In this document: piece by piece, positions 24,307-34,859 of the stretch
Layout: each line of letters opens with the position of its first letter
Numbering within the stretch: the first letter of the stretch is position 1
From: Pezizomycotina sp. ARF18
Taxonomy: Eukaryota; Ascomycota
Direction: 5' to 3'
DNA: 64,000 nt
Assembly (NCBI GenBank): GCA_002224055.1
Contig: AZLU01000028.1
Span: forward strand, 49,262 to 113,261
Program-made: the position numbers and the translations under genes
Notes under the pieces: model-generated
Database searches by the model: none
What the model was told of the DNA's origin: nothing
Seen by the model: only the letters and a program-made list of their open reading frames with translations

Positions 24307-25707
24307 TCTCAGACCCTACAAAATGCAAAACTATACGGCATCGGTATCAATGCACCGCCAGGAACATATCCTGGGTACGGAGAAAGGAAATCTTCTGCCA
24401 TTCTTACCTTGATGGTGGTAACGATCATTGTTCCAGTGCTACTCTTGAGATTATACACAAGGTTACGCATTGTACACTTTTTCGGATGGGATGATTGGCT
24501 TATCTCAATCTCCAGCGCGGCGACGGTCGGGTGCGCAATATTCTCAACTTACACGGTGATTTGTAAGACAGATGCTTTCAAACGCTCAGAATCGTGATAA
24601 CGTCTATAGGACTGACCGAAAAATATTATTTAGCTCCGACTTTCGGTAATGGGGATCATATCATTTACGACGACGATAAAATGGTCCGCAATTTCTTCAT
24701 TTCGTTCTGGTTGTACGAGATGGGCTACGCGGTCAGTTTAACGCTCGTCAAATGCGGCATACTAGTGTATTACATCCGCCTCCAACGCAAGCCAATATTT
24801 AATACACCCTCGTCTTCGTCGTTCTCTCTGGATTCGCTATCACCCTTGCATTAATGTTTCAATGTCGTCCCATTCAAAATGAATGGAACGTCCGTGAATC
24901 AAGCGGAAGGACTGCATCAACACTAAGGCCGTGGTCTCCGCCGGTGCTGCCATCAGTATAACGACCGACTTTTGGATCCGGATACTTGCTATACAAATGT
25001 TCAAAGGCTAAAGTACCCATGCGACAGAAAATCATCGTCATAGGGATGCTCAGTGTCGGTATTATCGCGTGTGCTTCATCCATAATTAGACTCTGGACGG
25101 TGAAACAGTACTATGACGGCAGGGATCCAACGTGGGATAGCTTTAAGATTTGCGTGTAGTCGTTCCTAGAGGTTGCGCTGGGAATACTAGCAGCATGTAT
25201 ACCGACAGTAAAGCCTTTGGTGCAAAAGTTTGTCTCAGGGTTCGATTCTCAGAACCTTAGCCTCCTCAAGACTCGAAGCTGGAGGATGAAAGGCGTTCAA
25301 CCCAACGTCGACTCTTCGAATTTGTCCTAATCGCCGACTGTCGTTGTAGACGCAGAAAATCGCAGCCTAAAAAATCGTCCATTGGGATCTTGCTTTCACG
25401 CGTTGCCCCAAGCTATTTGGCAAAGACGATGATCCGCTGGCTGGAAGCACGCAGAAAACTAATGCCACGGGATTGCCAGAAGTAAGGGAATGGGGGCCGG
25501 ATTATAATGACTTCTACATGGACCCAGAGACGACACACCCTGCCCGATGCCGAAGAAGAGGAGGAGCGGATGAGAAAGTCAGGAGACCACGAAAGGCGAG
25601 TCTTGATACATATGAAGTGAGCGAAGGAAGTCTCGAAATCGAAGACGGTGGTTGTAGGTGTGGTAAAAGGGAGTCTAGTGCCATGGCGGAAACATCTCCG
25701 ACCGTGA
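24307..25707 (+). pseudogene. PTH11-like (fungal rhodopsin-fold) membrane protein, nearly complete
   Basis: This is one of the best preserved family members here. An N-terminal PPGTYPGYGERK stretch precedes helix 1. LRLYTRLRI leads to FGWDDWLISISSAATVG (the family's DD-W motif, about 24480-24540), then a GLTEKYYLAPTF loop, FFISFWLYEMGYAVSL (about 24690-24740), and KCGILVYYIRL (the K-x-x-L-x-x-Y-x-R motif). FQCRPIQNEWN (about 24860) fits the C-x-P-x-x-x-W motif, and MRQKIIVIGMLSVGIIACAS is at about 25020. LEVALGILAACIPTVKPLV (about 25168-25225) is the final helix. A stop (TAG at the codon after KICV, about 25157) replaces the conserved tryptophan, consistent with a TGG-to-TAG change, and small frame slips occur near 24590 and 24900. 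A charged tail runs to a TGA at 25705-25707. No start codon fits; an upstream exon may exist. Confidence 0.7.
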
Positions 25708-26804
25708 GGCTGGTCTCAGGCCCTTCCAAGACGGCGCAGATGGATCTCATGGAAGAGGGCGAGTTATCAGCAATCCAAAGTAGTCCAAATCTCACGTCGA
25801 AGGAGTGCCTAGAAAGTAATGTGTTTCTTTTTTTCATCTGGTTTTGTAGGATCTAACACAAACGCTCATTCGCGTATCTGCGAATCGTACGCTTCTTAAG
25901 CAAGAGCTACTAGTGCCTCTGAAGTCTTAGTTGAAATCGCTTTGCATTTTTGCTTTCGTTAGATCTTCCTGAGTTTCATTAGTCGTATTCTAGCATGAAA
26001 GCAATTAAACATTATCGGTGGAATTGCAAGTATGTGTGAAGAATACTTGCTTAGCAGTTCTCGTATCCGTGATGCCAAACAATCAGGGAGGCTTTTATGA
26101 TGTCACAAAAGCGGCCGTAGTAAGGGTAGACACGGTAAACTATGGCCAGATTAGGTTATGAACACACATGAGCGTTAGGTCTACGCAGGAAAGCGAATAA
26201 CCGGGAGATAGGATGTAATTATCTTGTCGGCGGATCTGTAGTACCCTCGGTCGATTTCGACGGGGCAGAAAGCCTTACGCTAATTTTCCCTTGATTGCTC
26301 TTTGGTATGCAGCCGCGCCTTGATCCCTGCTCAGTCTCTCTAGTCGCACAATTGTCCTATATGACCATACAGATTCATCGACTTCTTGGAGAACATTTGG
26401 TCTCCTAAGTGAACCTAAGCACTCTGTAAGCCCGTCGCAGAGCTCTTGTTATCGGCTAAACATGCTTTAAGTATTTCTTGGCTGTCTCAAGGTCTTCTAG
26501 AAAGGTATTAGCGAGAGAACTTTCCGTAGTAGGCATCTGTCCACTGTGCCAGTCAAGAACTTGAACCAGGCGCCTAGTTCTGGGGAAGCCACTTGGTGGT
26601 TGTCTCAGACCGAGGAAATCTTGAACCTCATTCTGGCGCCTACCGATTGCTATAGATAATTGGGTCTTTGGTTTTCCCGTTGCATCCTGTAAGTCGCGAT
26701 CGGATTGCATGACGTTTGTACTAATCGAAGTCCAGTGCATACTGGGTGACCGCGATGTATACCGTCGCAAAGCATGCACGTTAACAGCGCGATGCCATGA
26801 TTCG
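25708..26804. other. Intergenic stretch with one unassigned minus-strand piece
   Basis: A 107-codon minus-strand open piece at 26779-26456 (ending FLEDLETAKKYLKHV) has a protein-like composition but no family I recognise. Elsewhere nothing is supported. Confidence 0.4.
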
Positions 26805-27097
26805 AGATTATAAATTGGGACTGCTGCTCCACCTTTGTTATCCTTTCCTCATCATCAAACGATCATTCATCTATTCTGCCTTCAGTTTTCAACGATCGAT
26901 TCGTTGCCACATCCCTTTCCAGCGGTTGACCCGTCTTTTTCCTTTCCCTACCTTTATTACGTCTCGTCCGGTTCTAGTAGCCCGTTGTCCTTGCATCTTC
27001 ATCCGTGTTTTTGTGCCGGTCACTGGCTCTTTATCAATCCTTGAATCTATCGTTCGTTTCGTTTTCGAAACGTCCTTATCGCTTACTATCAATCACC
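26805..27097 (+). promoter_or_regulatory. TATA-like box and long CT-rich leader
   Basis: A TTATAAATT box at about 26807-26815 is followed by nearly 250 bases of strongly pyrimidine-biased sequence up to the ATG at 27098. Such leaders mark transcription starts of well-expressed fungal genes. A short open frame within it (26835-27044) looks accidental. Confidence 0.5.
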
Positions 27098-27480
27098 ATG
27101 CGTTTCTCCGCCGTTCTCACCATGCTCGTCGCATCCTCCTCGCTAACTGTCGCAGCCCCGATTAACCATTACGAGGTTTCAAAGCGGGCGCAGACATCAA
27201 TGCCGGCGTCGTCAGGGGCGCAAACGCTGTCAACAGAGGTGTCACCGCGGTCGGCAATACCTTAGCCGATGCCGGAGACTTCGCCCTCGGTGCGACAGTC
27301 CTAGCCGGGCAGAAGGTCAAGAACGGCGCAGTCATGGCCGGCCAAAAGATCAACGACGGGGCCCTCGACCTTGTAGCTACGGGAAGCAATTTCAAGTCTG
27401 GCCTCTTCGGGTTGGTACCGAAGTACCCAGTTGCGCCGAGCGCAATTAGCCGTGCTTCCCGTGCAGGTTTCAGGCCATGA
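27098..27480 (+). pseudogene. Small secreted Ala/Gly-rich protein, one frame slip
   Basis: The ATG at 27098 starts a clear signal peptide (MRFSAVLTMLVASSSLTVAA, cleavage after AA-P likely) and a Kex2-type SKR site. The mature part continues in the next frame as GADINAGVVRGANAVNRGV and runs open to TGA at 27478-27480. The whole would be about 127 residues. The mature chain has no cysteine and contains small-residue repeats spaced about 11-15 residues apart (GVVRGANAVNRG, GVTAVGN, GQKVKNGAVMAGQKINDGA). These suggest an amphipathic or beta-helix-like repetitive protein. Only one base, in a G run at about 27184-27190, separates the signal peptide frame from the body, so the gene is otherwise intact. 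It could be an effector or cell-wall-associated protein; no family assigned. Confidence 0.6.
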
Positions 27481-27656
27481 TTGAAGAGCCCTTCTTCAAG
27501 GCCTAAAGCCGCGAATCGATTGTGCTCTGTGGATCCTGAGTATCTCACGTTGGGATTGTAATAGCTGTTTTGAAAAGGAGCTTGCTCCACGGATGATTGC
27601 TTGTTCTAAATTTATGTAACGAGCATGACGTAGCCTCCGGAGGGCAGAAATATATG

Positions 27657-27830
27657 TTTTTTTTTTTTTTTTTTTTTTTTAACAGGTGATTTGAAATCAC
27701 CCATGTAGTGTCCCCTTCCGCCTATACGGCTTCCTACATTGATCCTGTCGGCAGTTTTATATGCCTTTTCCTTTGTTAGACATATCATGAATATACTAGA
27801 AGCGCTGGTGATCCGAGGTCACCCAGGATG
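27657..27830 (-). mobile_element. Possible poly(A)-tailed SINE-like insertion
   Basis: On the minus strand a stretch from about 27830 to 27681 ends in 24 A residues (plus-strand T run 27657-27680). Related 17-base near-palindromes sit close to both ends: GGTGATCCGAGGTCACC at 27806-27822 and GGTGATTTGAAATCACC at 27685-27701 (plus strand). The two differ by CC/TT and GG/AA. A size of about 170 bases plus poly(A) fits a non-autonomous retroposed element. No pol III box B and no target-site duplication could be identified, so a plain poly(T) tract in a 3' flank remains possible. Confidence 0.35.
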
Positions 27831-28144
27831 TAGATTTTCCCCTAATCTTGCCTTCAACAATGTCGTTTATTGAATTCACATGAAAGTGAAGAACTTGAGG
27901 CATGATGACTCTTAGACCGATTTGTTTGACACTGTAGATAAATACGATGAGAGGATGTACAAAGCAGCGTGAAAATTCCCATGTCCTAGACGCCAAATTT
28001 AATGAAGATTGGACCATAGCGAACTGTTGAAATACGTAGAAGAAAGACGACACAGATTTTAGAATGCATCTGATGGAATTCTAGAGCTGCTAAACCGGTG
28101 AATGGCACTCCGTGACATCCTCACCGAAATATCCATGCTTCCCA

Positions 28145-29376
28145 TTATATTCTCCCCTTACCGGCGCTGCGGACCGTCTCGTTCCCGTTCTTGTTCGCAC
28201 TCCCTTTCAGCTCAACCTCATCAACCCTCACTTCACTCCCAAGCTTACTCATCCCTTTGCTACTACCCTTACTACCGCCGCTCTTCCTCGTGTTCGCTAT
28301 ACTGCCGATCCTCTTCCTCGCCCTACGCCATCCTAGCCATAACTCTTTTGTGAGGAAGATCTTGAACGCCGGTAAACAAACAACGATCAGAGCCCACGTC
28401 ATCTCCGCGGCCGAGTATATCCACGATAGAGGGTACGGCGCCGGGTCGACAATGTAGGCAAATTGCACCAGGTTTGCGAAGAATATGCAGATGAAGCCGG
28501 AGGAGAACGTAAGCGCGACGCCAATTTTCTGTGAGAGTGGAAGTTGTAGGTTGCGGACTATGAATACGGGAATTATATAAACTGTAATGCGTCGTTTAGC
28601 ATCGTAACCTTTAGATCAATAGAGAAACGGCGAGCTTGAACATACTACACAGATCGGTGAACATGTGAAACGCCCACTCATATGCCGTGTTCACGACGCT
28701 ATTGAGGTTTTCACAATACCTGCCGCCGGCGCGACGGCCCAATTACTGCTGATCGGATTACACCAGAACAGCTTCATGAAAAATGTGCTGGTGCCGCCGA
28801 CGAAAGTTAAGATCAGAGTTATGTGCGTCGCCATGCGTAGTGCTCTGAGGTGCGGTGGGATGATTTCGTAGTATATGAATATCATGGCGTATTTGACCAT
28901 GTACATGGTGAGGTAATACATCGATGTTTCGACGTATATGACCCTGATAAAACCATAAGGATTAGCATAGAAGTCCCAAGGCCATCCGGTCTTCGGCGGC
29001 TTGTTTGGGAGCGTACTTAAGAGCAATAATGGTATCTCTCCGCGTTGCCAAACCATGTTCCGATCCGAACTCTGTCGCTTCTGGATCGACTTTGTTTTTG
29101 AACCATCCTTTCTGCAGGAGGACGATGTCCATACACGCTTGCGCAAGGAAGAATACCCATCCTAGGGCAACGAATGTATCGCAGACATTGAGGCCTTTCC
29201 GTCGCTGGTACCGTATCCGAAATCGGGTAAGAATAAGGCCCAGTGTAAGGATAACCACGACCATTCGGTGATCTAAAAGAATGAGAAGACGGTATCATTA
29301 GGGCTCCCGGCTCCTATTATTTATTCTAGATTCGAGAGCTCTGACTTACGAGAAACTGCTTCCCTGTTAGAGCCAT
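28145..29376 (-). pseudogene. PTH11-like (fungal rhodopsin-fold) membrane protein, two introns
   Basis: Exon 1 is MALTGKQFL from the ATG at 29376-29374. Intron 1 spans 29273-29349 (GTAAGT donor, TTTTAG acceptor). Then MVVVILTLGLILTRFRIR begins helix 1-2, with AACMDIVLL-type loops and the family's central YYLTMYMVKYAMIFIYYEI (about 28900). FMKLFWCNPISSNWAV (about 28770) matches the C-x-P-x-x-x-W motif, followed by NLNSVVNTAYEWAFHMFTDL. Intron 2 spans 28582-28645 (GTATGT donor, branch GCTAAAC, TTACAG acceptor). The last exon, IIPVFIVRNLQLPLSQKIGV to AEMTWALIVVCLPAFKIFL, closes the seven-helix domain, and a Ser/Gly-rich tail ends at 28145. Frame slips near 29265, 29000 and 28725 keep it from being read through as is; otherwise it is complete. 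Likely plasma-membrane receptor-like protein, ligand unknown. Confidence 0.7.
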
Positions 29377-30489
29377 AGAGCTAAACAACTGGAAGACTCA
29401 GGATAAAACAGAAGAAGGTAACTAAGGGACGGAGGAAACGGTGAAGGATGAACACGGGCCGGAAAAAAAAAGGGGGCGGTCGGAGAAGATATACAGAGTC
29501 CAGATTAACGGTAGGCCCATTAAGCGAAGTGGAAAATCGACCGATACGAAAGCAAGGAAAAACATTGCTCCAAGCGAGATTTGAATCCTCGTTCATGAGA
29601 AAAGGTACCCCGTTTAGAAAGTACGGTGAAAGGATACGGAATAACTTATCGTAAGACATGCATGATTTTTTTGTCTCTTGGATATTGATGGCTTGAAGGC
29701 TACCGTGACCGGGATATGCACTGATACTCCTTGGTGGCAGCACTGCTGACTCGGTGGCAGGGTAGGTTCGTCTCGGCGCTGTCAATCTTACTATGGATTT
29801 GGCTGCATTTTGGAGGCAATTCTGAAAGGGCTGGTTAATCCGCTTTCTGAAGGTGTTTTGATTGGACGCTACCTGTCGGGCTTGCAGGAGTCCCTAGATA
29901 AATTCCAACATTCAAAGTGGGGTCGGAGGAGGAAAACGAGACAGCCATTTGGGCGACATAATTACTCCGGGTATTCCTTGGTCATGATCCTTTAGATGCT
30001 CGTGTTACGCAAGAGGCGCCGGGAGACAAGATCCTGTAATACCAGGACATGAAGCCAGGAACCTGCCTTACCCATTTGTCATGGGGGGTTGTCATCTTGC
30101 GCTGTTGATATGCACCATGATCAATGCTCGGAGGCTATTCTACGTCGAAGTTTTCGTTCTTTGACGACAATCGCGGTTTTACTTTGGAGGATATGTCATC
30201 ACCACCTGAAGAATGCTACAGTATAGAAAAGGCATCAATCGAAGGAACAGTATAGGCTTGAAACTCTGAGGATGTGGCTAGCAGTATTATCAGTTGTTCA
30301 GATGAGGTATTTTTCCGGGTCGCTACGATGGCGCGAAACAAATATCTCCGTATAAACATTGAGTTCTTGAAAAGGGGTCCGTATTCAATACGGAAAAATC
30401 TTTAAGGATTGTATAATTGAAATTCAATATGCTCGTATATCAAATTTCAATTAAATAATTAGAATACAAAATTTAAGTCTCGTACCTGA
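29377..30489. other. Intergenic stretch, nothing recognised
   Basis: This lies between two minus-strand PTH11-like genes and holds the 3' flank of the one ending at 30490 and the upstream region of the other. Open pieces such as 29785-29381 on the minus strand are low in coding character. A short AT-rich stretch lies at about 30400-30480. Confidence 0.4.
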
Positions 30490-32112
30490 TCATCCTCCTG
30501 CATGCGCCTCTGGATCCACTACCGCTGTCCCGACCTGGTTTCTCTCTTCCACCGTCGGAACTCTCATAACCGACAGCTGAAACGTGTCCGGCATATTCTC
30601 CACATCCAAATCTGTATCATACTCCTTACTAAAATTGCTGATGGTCGTCCCTCCACCGCTCCGACTGCTCGAGCTCATACCAGCCGTCTTCGAGCTGCGA
30701 GTATTCGAGCTGCGAGTATTAGTATCCTCTGTAACTTCCGTGATCCTGTCCTCAACATCCCTCGCGATGCGTGTCTCCTTGACCGTACTCTTCCAGAAAG
30801 AACTCCCCGTCCTCACATCCAAATCTGTATCATACTCTCTAAATTGCTGATGGTCGTCCCTCCACCGCTCCGACTGCTCGAGCTCATACCAGCCGTCTTC
30901 GAGCTGCGGAGTATTAGTATCCTCTGTAACTTCCGTGATCCTGTCCTCAACATCCTCGCGATGCGTGTCTCCTTGACCGTACTCTTCCAGAAAGAAATCT
31001 CGTCTTCCCTTGACCTGATCGCAGCCGCGCGCGTCGGTCGGAACATACCGCCTTTCGTCACGAAATCTTCGATAACCCCTTGGCTTCGCCAGGCTTACGG
31101 AAAAATATCGTTTCAACGCCGGAGCGCAAGATATGATGACGGATAGTGCTATCTCGAGGACGACCAGGGGCAGTTCGCGTCGTAGCTCCAGTCGTTAGAC
31201 GCCAACCAATCCCGGAGCGCTACGACGCGGATGACGGTAACGATGGAAATTACCGCCCTGTTGCAAACACACCACTAACAACATCTTCTCCATGAGCTGC
31301 AGCGCACCTTGGTAACCATCCATATCGGCAGCGCTCTACATATCTCTGTTTAGTATATATAACGAAAGCTTCAAGCGTCATAGAAAGAAGACTAACAATA
31401 GCATGAAATCCGCGGCGCACATTCCGCTCCATGTGCCTGGAACGCCGCCAGTTTATTAATACACTTCATAGAGTCGAATGCGTTCCAAAACGCGACCGGC
31501 CGACATTGGAATGTAACGACGAAGAAGGCGATGACAGTCATGTAGCATACGTGAATCCTACTAACTTGACCGCTAGCGATACTTAGGGTCTGGCGAAAGC
31601 CGGTAATAGAAGACCAGGAAGTTGAACTTGATAAAGAAGTGGGCTGTGGAGAATAAGTATTCGTTGACCACCAACATCTGGAACAGTGTTTCTTCAATTA
31701 GCACCAATAATATTATAATATGCAGAGGTTGAACTGGGAGGAGACAGACTATCGCGCATGATCTGGCTTCGTTCAGAGTTAACGTCCACAAGTGCCTTCC
31801 GCTTCCGTAAAAGTTACCGACGTACATTGTGGCTGCAAGTACCGCACTCCAGAACTGTACGATTGATTAGCGATGAGTCTCTTGTCTCTGACGATCGTCG
31901 AGACTACGTCAGAGTTACAACTTACCAGCGCGACCAAACACCACCAATCCTCCCTCCTGATCTCTGGTCCGATAAACTTCCTGACGTAGAATCTCAACGC
32001 TACTATCACCGTCGCGATAAGAATCATGACGAGGTGGCAATACTTCGCGACCGCGACGTATCATCATTCGGCAATCTCGTAGTACGTAACCGAGCTCCTG
32101 TATCGTCGCCAT
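30490..32112 (-). pseudogene. PTH11-like (fungal rhodopsin-fold) membrane protein with duplicated tail segment
   Basis: A start near 32112 precedes MILIATVIVALRFYVRKFI (helix 1-2) and RREDWWCLVALV, the family's D-x-W motif, ending at a 71-base intron (31855-31925, GTAAGT donor, TACAG acceptor). Next come FWSAVLAATMYVGNFYGSGRH-type loop sequence (split here across frames), FFIKFNFLVFYYRLSPDPKY, FFVVTFQCRPVAFWNAF (C-x-P-x-x-x-W motif, about 31530-31480), IVTVIRVVALRDWLASNDW, and LEIALSVIISCAPALKRYF (the final C-x-P helix, about 31110). A long hydrophilic Ser/Glu/Asp tail to 30490 contains a tandem duplication. Frame slips occur at several points; a second intron (GTTAGT donor near 31395) probably lies between about 31300 and 31400. 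The copy is complete in plan. Expected at the cell surface. Confidence 0.65.
30602..30996 (-). repeat. Tandem duplication of about 213 bases in a PTH11-like tail
   Basis: Unit 1 (30602-30814) and unit 2 (30815-about 30996) align over about 180 bases without a base substitution. They differ only in length: an extra GAGCTGCGAGTATTC-type 15-base repeat in unit 1, a CCC/CC run, a G/GG run, AAAA/AAA, and CTTA/T. Each unit codes about 65-70 residues with Glu/Asp-Thr and Ser-Gly-rich segments (EDRITEVTEDTNT, AGMSSSSRSGGGTTISN). Confidence 0.8.
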
Positions 32113-33802
32113 GGGTCTTTTATCGAGTGAAACCGCTCTGCTATTGTTCTGTTTAGAGCTGATGGGTCGGGAGTGGTAGCGTGATGCTGTACGACCTGTA
32201 TCATCGTCAAGTCTGGTAGGTTTGCGATGGATTCGATGAGGAACCCTTTGCCAAGTAAGTCGACGATTTTAGGTATGGAGGGGAGTGTCGATCATGGCGG
32301 AGATGGCGGAAAGAATTGTCGACGAGGCCGGAGAAGCCTCCCTTACCAGCGACCATAGTTGCTGGTTAGTGTCGCGGAATGATTGGTTCTAAAATATCGC
32401 GGTCTCTCGTGAAGGGGCTTTCATAACATCGTGTCCTGCATTTTCTCGGTCTTGAGAGGATAATTGAAGAACACGAGACACTGGGTCCACTCTGGTGGAC
32501 CCTGAAGGAGATATAAATCAATTTTTCCTCTAATTTGTCTCTCCGCAAGGGCAAGCCTGAGGCCTGGCCACCAAATTTCCTTTGCAAGGGAACGTGAGGA
32601 AATGCCAATCTCCTGGAAAGCCCATATTCCCTGTCATAGTATTCCTTTTGTAGAAACGCCTTCCCTACTGTCGCTCGCGCAAGGACTGTGTAGACGACGG
32701 CAATCATGGACCGAAATTAGCCAAACCTAGTTGCGAGTTCTCCGCATAACGACCCCGGAGTTTCATGAAGGATTCCGCAAATCGCCTAGTAGAAATTTTT
32801 CAAAATTGTAGACTTGCAAGCTTTAGAGTTCACAATTTCCACACCTTGGGGTTCGTCTAGGTTGCCAGTTGTCTAGGCTGATATTGCTGAGTGTCGATTG
32901 GTTAGTGCCTTTACTTGCCAGTGATCACCGTTGCCAATGTCGGAGTCATTGGCCGAGGTGCGGCAGGAGCTATACCGTGAACGCAAAGTCCAGCAGTAAA
33001 CTCCGCAGGGGTTTCCCGAAACGGATGAGAATCCGAATGCTATTTGTCTTTGACCGACGCTTCGATCCTTGCAAAAACCCGGTGCGTGAGGGTATTTTAG
33101 TTCCCACATATCGGGAGTTATGGATGTTTGAGGATATGAAATGGCAGCCGTGATCATCAAGGTTGCTGTAGGCGTCGCTGTAGAGTAAATTGAATGTTAA
33201 TCGTTCATCAACATGATATTATGCTCTTGATATAGCTTAAAACTATAGAGCACTAATCCTTTCGCTAGATTACTCCTTAGCCTGTTCCAATAGGGTTCGC
33301 TAATATGCTCATCGTGGGAATCACCTATAGCGCTAATACCGCAGTGATATCATCAAATCTGCTCTCTGGCAGGCCAGCTTTAATTGAACTTCATGCGTTG
33401 CGAACGAACTCACTGCTAAGCGTTTATCGATACGGTGGCTTTTCATTCGCTTGAATAATGCTTCCGTCATGTTCCATGCATGCATACCTTTGTTCTAGAA
33501 GACGCGGGAGAAGAACTGGGATCAGAAAATGAGCTTGAGAAACTTGCTCACCTTCAACGCTATCGGGAATGTGTTTCTTCTAATTAGCCAAGAGAGGCTC
33601 CATGCTAGCACAAAACACTCGATCATGCTCTGCGATAGATTCCTTTCCAGAGATGCCGGATCATGATCCTAAGCGGTTTCACGAAAACCTATGCGGCTCC
33701 AGTGGCTTATAAAAAGAGACCTATAGCTCTATCAAACAATCATCGGCCTAAGTTTCGCGGCCATTCATCCGCGCAGTTCAATCGAAGTCGTGTAAAAGTT
33801 AA
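32113..33802. other. Intergenic stretch, nothing recognised
   Basis: The best open piece is 113 codons on the minus strand at 32707-32366, without a motif. Short pieces on both strands near 32870-33160 overlap and look accidental. No repeats or RNA genes seen. Confidence 0.4.
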
Positions 33803-34501
33803 AAATCTGCCTACCTGCCTCTTCAAGATTTATTTCCATCTTTCACAGTCCTCTCGCTCTGCATTGTAACTATCTCCCCTGTCTTCGCCTCAAAGACCCA
33901 CTGGGACAACACGCCTACTCGCAATCCGTGGACTCCATCAGCGGTCTCTTCCCAGGTCCAGCGCATCGCCGATAAATACCCTCTCTGGACCGGACCTGTC
34001 CTGCAGGGTAGCCCCAGGCAAACCCTCCGCCGCGTCCTCGATTCGCCGCAGCAGTATATCACCGACCAGCACGACTTCCACAAACTCTACCTCCGCCTCC
34101 AGAATTCCGTCGACTACACCCGAAACACTCATCGATGCGTACAAGAAGGAAGTCATGGGCATCCCAAAAGGGAAGAAGATCGCGCGGGTTTCGACGATTG
34201 GAATCCAGATAGTCCCGACAGCGAAGTGGTGATCACGCTCGCGTGGAGGAACATGGCGAAGGTATCGAAGAGGATCCAGGGTATGTTGACTACTTTGCGC
34301 GCGCTGAGGATTGCGATAATGTGAGGAGGTGGGTTGCGGATAGCACGTTCGACGAGAGGCGAGCAAACAGCTCTCTGAGAAGAAAGGGAAGCATGGGAGG
34401 AGAAGCTGAGGGTTGAGTCTGTGATTATACAGTCCGAGAAGAAGAAGTGGAAGGACAGCAAGACTGTTGAGGTCTGGGACGTCGGGTCGCGGAGGGTGTA
34501 A
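33803..34501 (+). pseudogene. Unrecognised gene: hydrophobic start, acidic middle, helical C-terminus
   Basis: An open frame of 174 codons (33803-34324) begins with a hydrophobic signal-like stretch (LFPSFTVLSLCIVTISPVFA) but lacks an in-frame ATG. It continues with IADKYPLWTGPVLQG and DQHDFHKLYLRLQNSVDY. In the adjoining frame the plus strand carries on plausibly with an acidic piece (EEHGEGIEEDPGYVDYFARA, about 34235-34300), VRRWVADSTFDERRA, and in a further frame EEKLRVESVIIQSEKKKW to a TAA at 34499-34501, a likely coiled-coil end. The antisense strand is also open for 239 codons over this span but is Pro/Ser low-complexity and lacks sense. I do not recognise the family. The protein may be secreted or membrane-anchored. 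At least two frame slips are present. A gap of about 360 bases with no gene follows. Confidence 0.4.
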
Positions 34502-34859
34502 ATCGGAGGAGACAGGAAGCGTGGAGGGAATGGGCGGGGATGGAGGACTTGGACTCGGACAAGGAAGAGCAATAGATTGAATGGATGGCGCCGCGATTGT
34601 AATATATTGCAAGTAGCGCCCATAGAATGATGATATACAACATTTTTTTTTATACATGAGGGTATAAAATTTGACACATGTATTCTTACCATCCTAGGAA
34701 GAGACTCGGCAAGAGCTGGGGAATGTGAAATACTTTGTTTGATCTTTACTAAGAGAAATCCGATACAGATGATAGCCACAGAAGGATAAGAAGAAAAAAC
34801 GCCCGGATAGAGTGTGGAAATACTCCCTGTCTAAGATCTGGAAGCGGTCTTGATATATA

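Noticed and set aside
25237-25255. tRNA box-B-like GGTTCGATTCTCAG
   Set aside because: It is coding sequence for the PTH11-like protein (GFDSQN) and no cloverleaf can be drawn around it.
33938-34657. 239-codon minus-strand open frame
   Set aside because: Pro/Ser-rich low complexity, antisense to a better plus-strand gene; no conserved motif.
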